A stretch of DNA of 64,000 nucleotides from Cryptomeria japonica (Eukaryota > Streptophyta > Pinopsida > Cupressales > Cupressaceae): contig NC_081408.1 of assembly GCF_030272615.1 (NCBI RefSeq), positions 342,637,793-342,701,792 on the forward strand. Reading direction: 5' to 3'. Below are positions 57,330-64,000 of the stretch, in pieces. The notes under the pieces were generated by a model. The model made no database searches. It was given only the letters and a program-made list of their open reading frames with translations, and was not told the DNA's origin. Numbering within the stretch: position 1 is the stretch's first letter; each line of letters starts with the position of its first letter. The position numbers were made by a program, and so were the translations under genes.

Positions 57330-57375
57330 TCGAGAGATCGCCCAATTTTTTGAAATTTTTCGGCCCATCTCTCGA
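57330..57375 (+). other. Hairpin upstream of the Tat-3 polypurine tract
   Basis: TCGAGAGAT (57330-57338) pairs perfectly with ATCTCTCGA (57367-57375) across a 28-base loop containing TTTTTTGAAATTTTTC. Confidence 0.6.
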
Positions 57376-57436
57376 GGGGGCATACCACCCATTAAATTAA
57401 CATTTATGGGGCATTTCTTCACACCTATCTTTCTTT

Positions 57437-57472
57437 CTTTGAAACGATGCAATAAACCGCATCGTCTCAAAG
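57437..57472 (+). other. Hairpin with AATAAA in the loop, adjoining the polypurine tract
   Basis: CTTTGAAACGATGC pairs with GCATCGTCTCAAAG with one mismatch in 14; the 8-base loop is AATAAACC. The polypurine tract begins inside the right arm. Confidence 0.75.
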
Positions 57473-57481
57473 AGGGGCAAA
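57469..57481 (+). other. Tat-3 polypurine tract
   Basis: AAAGAGGGGCAAA directly before the 3' LTR; one C interrupts the purines. Confidence 0.8.
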
Positions 57482-57895
57482 TGTAGTCACATAAATCTAT
57501 CCATTTTAATTAAATAAATATTTACTATTTATTTGATTAAAAACCCACTAGCCAATCAGTTAGTTAAATTAACATTTAATTAATTCATCCTCAAACATTC
57601 TCCTATTAATTAAACAAATTATTTAATTTATTTCAGTTAATTCATTAAACCAAATTCACAATCAGTTAAATCAACAAATCCTATTTATTTAATTTAATCC
57701 TCTTTCCTCTTTTAAATAAATAAATAAAACATTTATTTAAATCATTTAACGCCCCCCCCCCCACTTGCATTCTCCTACAAATGCAAGTTGCAACCACAAG
57801 TTGAAATAAATTAATTTTATTTAAATTTAAATCCTATTTTCCCTCACCCACCAAATCCACTTGCAATCCTAAATCCCCTTCTAGACCCTTCTAAC
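57482..57895 (+). repeat. Tat-3 3' LTR, first 414 bases
   Basis: Collinear with 42972-43385 with scattered differences and a longer C run (GCCCCCCCCCCCAC). Broken off after CCCTTCTAAC by Copia-2; the last bases CTAAC (57891-57895) are the expected left target duplication. Confidence 0.93.
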
Positions 57896-59430
57896 TATTG
57901 GCATTATGTGAACCGGTATGTGGACATAATGATATTGTATGTTGTCATTGATGTCAATATGCTGAAGAAGTGAGAACCGGCATATGAGAGAATCGGTAGA
58001 ACACTGTGAACTGGCATTAGTGCCAAAGTGAAGCGGTGTACTTGTTCAAGGTGAACCGGCATATGGTTATGGGAACCGGCACATGGAAGCGTTCTATGAC
58101 TACTGATTGGTAGTCTCAACTTCAGGGTTTCTGGTTTAAGTGCTTCAAGCCTGTGTGGCTCAACCGGTGACATTGTGTGATGAGTTAGCATTGTAATGGA
58201 GAACAGATCATGTTGCCACATTAGCCTTGTGCGTGTGAAGGATCTTGCATGAAGGAGATTGTTCCTATCTACCTCGGGAATGTGCAAAGTCTGTAAAACG
58301 GTGATAACATGTGATGGGTTATCAGCCGCCATGAAATCGGTGAAAATGGACGATGGAGAATATCTTGAGATTGGATCAAGACTGTTGCAATTAATGGGAG
58401 TGTTCTCAACAGTCAGGATTGAACCGTTTGAATTCCTTAACCTAACATGTTTAGGGTTTAGGGTTTATGCTACTGACCTATCTATTTTCCTATAAGGTTG
58501 ATGTTGTGTCTCTTTCTGAGGTCGTTGGCAAAATTTGTGTGTGAGTATCCAAGAGAAGAGATACGTGTTTCTTGCTAGACCAAAAGGAGAGAAGTGATAC
58601 CTGTAGAGTGTAAGTGCAGAAGGTGAAGAGGAGCTTAAGCGGATTTGCATTGGCATTGAGTGTTGTTACCAGATCATTGTAATTCCTGTTGATCTCTAAC
58701 CACCTCAACAGTTGGAAAATCCCTTAACAAGGTAGCCTTAACCAACTTGTTGTAAATCCTTTAACAAGGTAATTCAAAGCTATTGAGTTTGAAATCCTTT
58801 AGCTATTGAGTTCTTGAAATCCTCTAACAAGGTAACCTTTAACAGGGTTTAACCCTTAACCGGGTATTGTAGCCATCCCTTAACTGGGTGATCTCTAACA
58901 GGATCGGTTCCTAGCAGAACCTTTTGTAATGTCTCTAACCGGACAAGGCTCCTAACAGAGCGAACTTCTAAAGAGTTCAAAAACAGCTTATGGGTACTCA
59001 TCCCCACTATGGTTTTTCCCAGTTGGGTTCCCACGTGAAAAATATGTGTGTCATGTGTGATGCTTTTATCTTGTGATGCTTTGCTATTGTCTGTCAAGCA
59101 TATAATGGTTTTGTGTTTTATGCCTGTCAATAAAACATGTTGAACTAGTTGTTATTATGATCTGATGGTAGATTACCTGTTTATGCATAAGGGAGAAATG
59201 GTAAGGTAGTCTTGAGTTGAGTGAAAAGCTAAGTGAGTAACCGGTTAATGCTTGTCTCAGTCAGTCTTAGCTTTACCGATTGCACTCTGTTTCAAACCGG
59301 TGTCACTGTTTGCCAGTCATTTGAAGTGTCTGATGTCAAACCGGTTTAGGACTGTATTTTTGTCTATACTGATTCACCCCCCCCCCTCTCAATATTGGGT
59401 TAGTACTATCACTTCATCATTGAGTTATTA
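57896..59430 (+). repeat. Copia-2 5' LTR, 1535 bp
   Basis: It starts TATTGGCATTATG where the 3' copy has TGTTGGCATTATG, so the terminal G has mutated to A; it ends GAGTTATTA where CA is expected. AACCGG motifs in U3, a row of CTAACAAGG repeats (58730-58960), TTTTTCCCAGTTGGGTTCCC and a C-run (TTCACCCCCCCCCC) parallel the Copia-1 LTR. Confidence 0.93.
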
Positions 59431-59432
59431 GT

Positions 59433-59444
59433 TGGTATTAGAGC
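59433..59444 (+). other. Copia-2 primer binding site
   Basis: TGGTATTAGAGC, one C-to-T change from the initiator-Met site TGGTATCAGAGC. Confidence 0.9.
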
Positions 59445-59501
59445 GTCCTCCAGGTCCTCTGTGTTATAAGCTTAACCGCTTGAGGTAAAGATCCCAGTCT
59501 A

Positions 59502-60180
59502 ATGATGAAGAGGGAAGGTCCAAAGTTTAACAGAGAAAATTTCAGTATATGGAAAGACGGAATGAAGATATTCATCAGAAGCATGGGTGCTCAACACTGT
59601 AGCTATGTTGAGACTGTCTATGTTGCTCCTACTGGTACCCTTACCGATGACCAAAAGAGAGAGATGCGGGAGAATGGGCAAGACATGGAAGCCCTAATTA
59701 GTAGTTTATTTGACATTGAGTTCATTGATGTTCAGGATAAGGTAAATCCCAAAGAGGTATGGGATACTCTTGAAAATATCTATGGCGGTGATGAACATGT
59801 AAAACAGACTAAGGAAGAAAGCCTTAGAGGGAATTTTGAAGATATGCGGATGGTTGAAGGTGAGACCATTCAACAGTATGGAATAAGAATCAAAACTGTT
59901 GTTGGAAATATGAAGAGTGCAGGTGGTAAAATAGAAGATGACACTATGGTAAGGAAAGTCCTGAGATCCCTATTGTTGGTCTATGCAATAAGGGTTGCTG
60001 CTATTCAAGAGCTAAGATCAATAGACAAGACTAAGGTATCCCTAGACTCCATCATTGCAAGGTTGACAGCCTATGAGCTAAATAGTTTCGATGGTAGTGT
60101 TCAAAAGACTAAATCAGCTTTTAAAGCTTCTGCAGTACTATCCAGAAAAGGAAAAGAAGCTAGCACTAGTGGTGAACCAA
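59502..60180 (+). pseudogene. Copia-2 gag lacking its zinc knuckle
   Basis: Start at 59502 (MMKREGPKFNRENFSIWKDG). The gag domain is open without stops to SGEPRQ. There 314 bases present in Copia-1 (from 34661 to 34974) are absent: the sequence jumps from GGTGAACCAA to GACAAGAAGGCTC. The deletion removes the whole CCHC knuckle and the acidic tail and, as 314 is not a multiple of three, shifts the frame. GACA at both ends in Copia-1 points to a microhomology deletion. Confidence 0.93.
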
Positions 60181-61640
60181 GACAAGAAGGCTCTTGTCTC
60201 CCAGTTTGATAATTCCAATGAGTGGATCATTGACAGTGGTTGTTCTCACCATATGACTGGTGACCAGAGCAAGTTTCTATCATTGGAGGAGTATGATGGT
60301 GGTGTGGTTCGCTTTGGCAATGATGCACCATGCATGGTCAAAGGCAGAGGGTCCATCTCTCTGAATGGAAAGAGTAGTGCTAACAATGTGTATTGGGTTG
60401 ATGGTCTTAGACACAACCTTCTGAGTGTTGCCCAGTTGAATGACAGTGGCCTCACTCTGGAATTCAAGAATGGAGTTTGCAGAATCAAAGGAAAGGGTGG
60501 TGAATTGGTGGCCACCGGCATGCAGACCAAAGGTAACCTATTTCATCTGAACACAAATATAAGTACATGTCTTATGGCTAAATTTGATGATAGCTAGATA
60601 TGGCATAGGAGACTCTGCCATGTAAACTTTGATAACATTGTGAAGGCTAGTAAGATCAAGGCAGTTAGAGGGTTGTCGGTGCTAAGCAAACTGGATAATA
60701 CCTTGTGTAGAGAGTGTCAATTGGGGAAAATGTCTTCCTCAACCTTTAAAGGTAAATCTTTCACTGTTGACAACTTGCTTGATTTTGTGCATACTGATTT
60801 GTGTGGTCCTATGAAAACTAGAAGTGTGCAGGGTGATAGGTACTTCATGATTCTCACTATGACTGCTCAAGAATGATGTGGGTCACATTCTTGAAAGACA
60901 AGTCTGGAGCCTTTGTAAAGTTTAAAGCTTTCAGAGCTTTAGTGGAGAAGGAAAGTGGTAAAAGGATCAAGTGCCTGAGAACTGATCAAGGAGGGGAATT
61001 CACTTCCGGTGAATTCAACAAGTACTGTGAAGAACATGGCATCAAGAGGCAATTGTCTGCCCCCCGGACTCCACAACAGAATGGCCTAGCAAAGAGGAAT
61101 AACCGGACTATGGTTGAAGCAGCCAGAACCATGTTGATTCAAGGAAAGGTAGCTCACACCTTTTGGAGAGAAGCGGTGAGCATTGCAGTCTACACAATGA
61201 ACCAGGTACTCATCAAGAAAGGTAAGGATAAAACTCCTTATGAGTATTGGACCGGTAAGACACCTGTGGTTAGCTACTTTAGAGTGTTTGGTAGCAAATG
61301 TTACATCAAGAGGAGTGAACACCAGAGCAAATTTGATGTGAAATGTGATGAGGGAATATTCCTAGGATATTCCAAGAGCAAAGCTCTCAAGTGTTTCAAC
61401 AATAGGACTCAGAGAATTATGGAAAGCATCAATGAAAGAGTTGATGAAACCTCTAAGAAAACTAAGGAAACCTATAGTGAGCAAGTGGTGAATGAACCGG
61501 TTGCAACGTTTTGGGACTCGGTTGACAGCCAACCGAGTACCAGTAACAATGTTCCTACACCGGCAAATGTAGATGCTGATACTGATGGAGACGAGGATGA
61601 AGAAGAAAAGCAAGAGGAATCTATCAAGACCATTCCTCGG
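60181..61640 (+). pseudogene. Copia-2 protease and integrase, frameshifted, catalytic Glu lost
   Basis: The protease site NEWIIDSGCSHHMTGDQ is intact. TAG at 60595-60597 replaces the Trp of Copia-1. The integrase zinc-binding part (RLCHVN, CRECQ) and HTDLCGPM follow; a one-base deletion near 60865 destroys TDDFS and shifts the frame. From 60873 the core continues: RTDQGGEF has the second aspartate, but [12 protein letters not shown] has Lys at 61092-61094 in place of the catalytic Glu seen in Copia-1 (AERNN). An acidic linker ([16 protein letters not shown]) ends the segment. Confidence 0.92.
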
Positions 61641-63281
61641 TATGTCAAGCTGAATCATGATCCTAAGCAGATCATAGGAGATAAGGATGCAGGAATCCTT
61701 ACAAGAAGAAAGGTCAGAGAAAACTCATGTATGATCTCTGAATTTGAGCCTAAAACATTTAGAGAGGCACATAAAGATGAAGACTGGATCAAGGCAATGG
61801 AAAAGGAACTTGATCAGATAGAGAAAAATGGTACATGGTCTTTGCTATCCAGACTAGAGCATAAAAATGTCATTGGTACCAAATGGGTCTTCAGAAATAA
61901 GCTGAATGAGGATGGCACAGTGATAAGAAACAAAGCCATATTGGTATGCAAAGGATATGCTCAAGAAGAAGGAGAAGACTATGGAGAAACCTTTGCTCCT
62001 GTAACCAGATTGGAAAGAGTTCGTATGCTTCTTGCATATGTAGCTTTTAAAGGCTTCAAAGTATATCAAATGGATGTAAAATTTGCATTCCTAAATGGTG
62101 TACTTGAAGAGGAGGTGTATATAGAGCAACCAAATGGGTTTTCCCTATCTGAAGACAGTGACATGGTGTGTAGGCTACATAAAGCCTTATATGGTCTAAA
62201 GTAAGCACCTAGAGCATGGTATGAATGCCTGCATTCCCATCTTGTGAAGATTGGATTTGAGAGAACAAGTGAAGATAGCAATATCTACTTGAAGTCTGAA
62301 GGAGATCAGATCCTGGTCTATGAGGTATTTGTTGATGACATTATCTTTGGTGGAGATGACAAGATGAGTCATGAGTTTGCAGATGAGATGAAGAAAGAGT
62401 TTGAAATGTCACTCATAGGTGAGATTAAATTCTTCATTGGATTGCAGATCTAGCAGATGAAGGATGGAATCTTTATCACTCAGTCCAAGTATGTCAAAGA
62501 GGTGTTGAAGACCTTTGGCATGCAAGATAGCAAACCGATTGGTACACCGATGGTGACCGGTTGTAAACTATCCAAAGAGGATGACTCAGCATTGGTTGAT
62601 GAGAAGGAATACCGATCAATGATTGGTAAATTGCATTATGTAGTGCATAGCAGACCGGATATTGCACATGCAGTTGGCATTACTGCAAGGTTCCAGAAAA
62701 GTCCAAGAGAATCCCACTTGGTTGCAGTCAAGCGGATTTTTAGGTATCTGAAGGGAACTGTTGACTATGGATTGTGGTATTGTTATAGCAAGGATTTCAA
62801 CTTGAAAGTATACACAGATGTTGATTGGGCAGGCAATATAGATGACCAGAAAAGCACAACCGGTGGTGCATTCTTTCTTGGTGGTAGACTAGTCTCATGG
62901 ATGAGTAAGAAGCAGAGTTGTATCTCTCAGTCTACAGCGGAAATAGAGTATGTTGCATCTTTCATGAACTGCACTCAGACAATTTGGATGAAGCATGTAC
63001 TAAATGGCTTCAAAGTTCCTGTATCTGAACCAGTAAGTATATTTTGTGACAATACTAGTGCAATTAATATCTCCAAGAATCCAGTTTTACATTCTAGAAC
63101 CAAGCACTTTGAGCTTAAGTATCATTTCTTAAGGGAAAAGGTTCAGAACAAAGAGATTGCACTGGAACATGTTTCCAGTAAGGAGCAGTTAGCAGACATA
63201 TTTACCAAGCCTCTCCCAAAGACTACATTTATGTACTTAAGAGGTGAATTAGGGGTGTTGCCCCTTCAGGAGGTAAACTAA
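61641..63281 (+). pseudogene. Copia-2 reverse transcriptase and RNase H, two stops
   Basis: This is the longest open part (60873-62204, 443 codons, includes the integrase end). RT motifs [39 protein letters not shown] and EVFVDDIIFGGDD are present. TAA at 62202-62204 stands where Copia-1 has CAG in LYGLKQAP, and TAG at 62451-62453 is shared with Copia-1. RNase H is intact: YTDVDWAGNIDDQKSTTG, SWMSKKQSCISQSTAEIEYV and IFTKPLPK, to the TAA at 63279-63281. Confidence 0.93.
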
Positions 63282-63513
63282 AAGCATATGCTCTGCATCA
63301 GTCAGGTAGTGCATAGTCAAATTTATATTTGGATTGATGTGTTGAAGGATGCTACTCCTCAGGGGGAGCAGCATAATGGAATAGGGAAGCTTGTGCCTCC
63401 ACTTTGGCATTGCTATCAAAGGGGGAGAAGATGTGAAGTGGAGAAGATATCTGCAGAAAATAGGGAGAAGATGTGAAGCGGAGAAGATATCTTTGTTTAT
63501 TTCCATCAATGCC

Positions 63514-63525
63514 AAAGGGGGAGAT
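63514..63525 (+). other. Copia-2 polypurine tract
   Basis: AAAGGGGGAGAT immediately before the 3' LTR. Confidence 0.85.
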
Positions 63526-64000
63526 TGTTGGCATTATGTGAACCGGTATGTGGACATAATGATATTGTATGTTGTCATTGATGTCAATATGTTGAAGAAG
63601 TGAGAATCGACATATGAGAGAACCAGTAGAACACTGTGAACCAACATTAGTGCCAAAGTGAAGCAGTGTGCTTGTTCAAGGTGAACCAACATATGGTTAT
63701 GGGAACCGGCACATGGAAGCATTGTATGACTACCGGTTGGTAGTCTCAACTTCAGGGTTTCCAGTTTAAGTGCTTCAAGCCTGTGTGGCTCAATTGGTGG
63801 CATTGTGTGATGAGTTAGCATTGTAATGGAGAACATATCATGTTGCCACGTCAGCCTTGTGCGTGTGAAGGATCTTGCATGAAGGAGATTGTTCCTATCT
63901 ACCTCGGGAATGTGCGAAGTCTATAAAATAGTGATAATGTGTGATGGGTTATCAGTCGCCATGAAATCGGTGAAAATGGACGATGGAGAATATCTTGAGA
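63526..64000 (+). repeat. Copia-2 3' LTR, first 475 bases
   Basis: TGTTGGCATTATGTGAACCG onward, collinear with 57896-58370; cut by the window end. Confidence 0.95.

Larger units (their letters stand above)
55261..57436 (+). other. Tat-3 3' untranslated region
   Basis: No gene is supported. It has an A-rich stretch with repeated AAAACACTCAAAA and ACATCAAAAATCA (about 55680-55800), then a degenerate repeat with ACATCAATTGTCCAAGTC and GTCTCAACRGGT (about 56790-57150), and two hairpins before the LTR. Short plus-strand open stretches (55946-56149, 56589-56822, 57235-57486) show no domain. Confidence 0.7.
42972..57895 (+). mobile_element. Tat-3: Ty3/gypsy (Tat-type) element, 3' LTR split by Copia-2
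   Basis: The LTR start TGTAGTCACATAAATCT occurs at 42972 and 57482, the second directly after a polypurine tract. Between them are PBS, 2.9-kb leader, gag, protease, G-patch and linker, RT-RH, second RNase H, integrase and a 2.2-kb 3' untranslated region. The 3' LTR is collinear with the 5' LTR for 414 bases and then broken by Copia-2. Coding is destroyed by an 83-bp duplication in gag, frameshifts and many stops. It is inserted in LTR 3 of the array (target ..TTCATC). Confidence 0.93.
57896..64000 (+). mobile_element. Copia-2: Ty1/copia element, right end outside window
   Basis: Same family group as Copia-1 with similar proteins, but the LTRs are clearly diverged (TGTTGGCATTATGTGAACC type). 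It has a 5' LTR, PBS, gag-pol in one original frame, a polypurine tract and the first 475 bases of the 3' LTR. It is the youngest insertion on the right by nesting. It carries a 314-base deletion in gag relative to Copia-1, a one-base deletion in integrase and three stops. Confidence 0.95.

Overview
The window looks like a piece of a large, repeat-rich plant nuclear genome, probably a gymnosperm such as a conifer. That guess rests on the element types, on dense nesting of old decayed LTR retrotransposons, on AT-rich LTRs with CTATAAATA-type promoters, and on the absence of any intact host gene. The species cannot be named from the sequence. I found no bacterial genes, CRISPR arrays, rRNA or tRNA genes.

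Left block (1-16754, minus strand): two nested Ty3/gypsy elements of the Tat type (a second, archaeal-type RNase H follows the usual RT-RNase H). Tat-1 (1-10601; integrase cut by the window edge) sits inside the protease region of Tat-2 (10602-16754; its pol lies off the left end). Each has a recognisable 5' LTR, PBS, long leader and broken gag. From 16755 to 20359 there is AT-rich DNA without genes, ending in an LTR-like fragment.

Middle block (20360-42971, minus strand): an LTR-internal-LTR-internal-LTR array of a gag-only, non-autonomous element. Inferred LTRs are about 4.3 kb and the internal region only about 3.1 kb. Inside both complete LTRs, in sense orientation, lies a fragment of a host gene resembling the plastid fructokinase-like protein FLN1 (PfkB family). 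This gene capture inside an LTR is the most unusual feature of the window. A complete Ty1/copia element (Copia-1, 32418-39816, plus strand, 5-bp target duplication TCACT) interrupts the second internal region.

Right block (42972-64000, plus strand): a long Tat element (Tat-3, 42972-57895) inserted in the third LTR of the array. It has a 520-bp duplication of TATA-R-U5-PBS, an 83-bp frame-breaking duplication in gag, a G-patch segment after the protease, and hairpins next to its polypurine tract. Its 3' LTR is interrupted at 57895 by a second copia element (Copia-2, 57896 to beyond 64000), related to Copia-1.

Relative order of insertion follows from the nesting: array first, then Copia-1 and Tat-3, then Copia-2; and separately Tat-2, then Tat-1. 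All coding regions carry stops or frameshifts, many being single C-to-T or G-to-A transitions, as expected of long-silenced methylated repeats. A recurring theme is a cluster of a short, often palindromic motif, different in each family, in the leader or LTR. LTR ends, domain limits and homologies were read by eye without alignment or database search.
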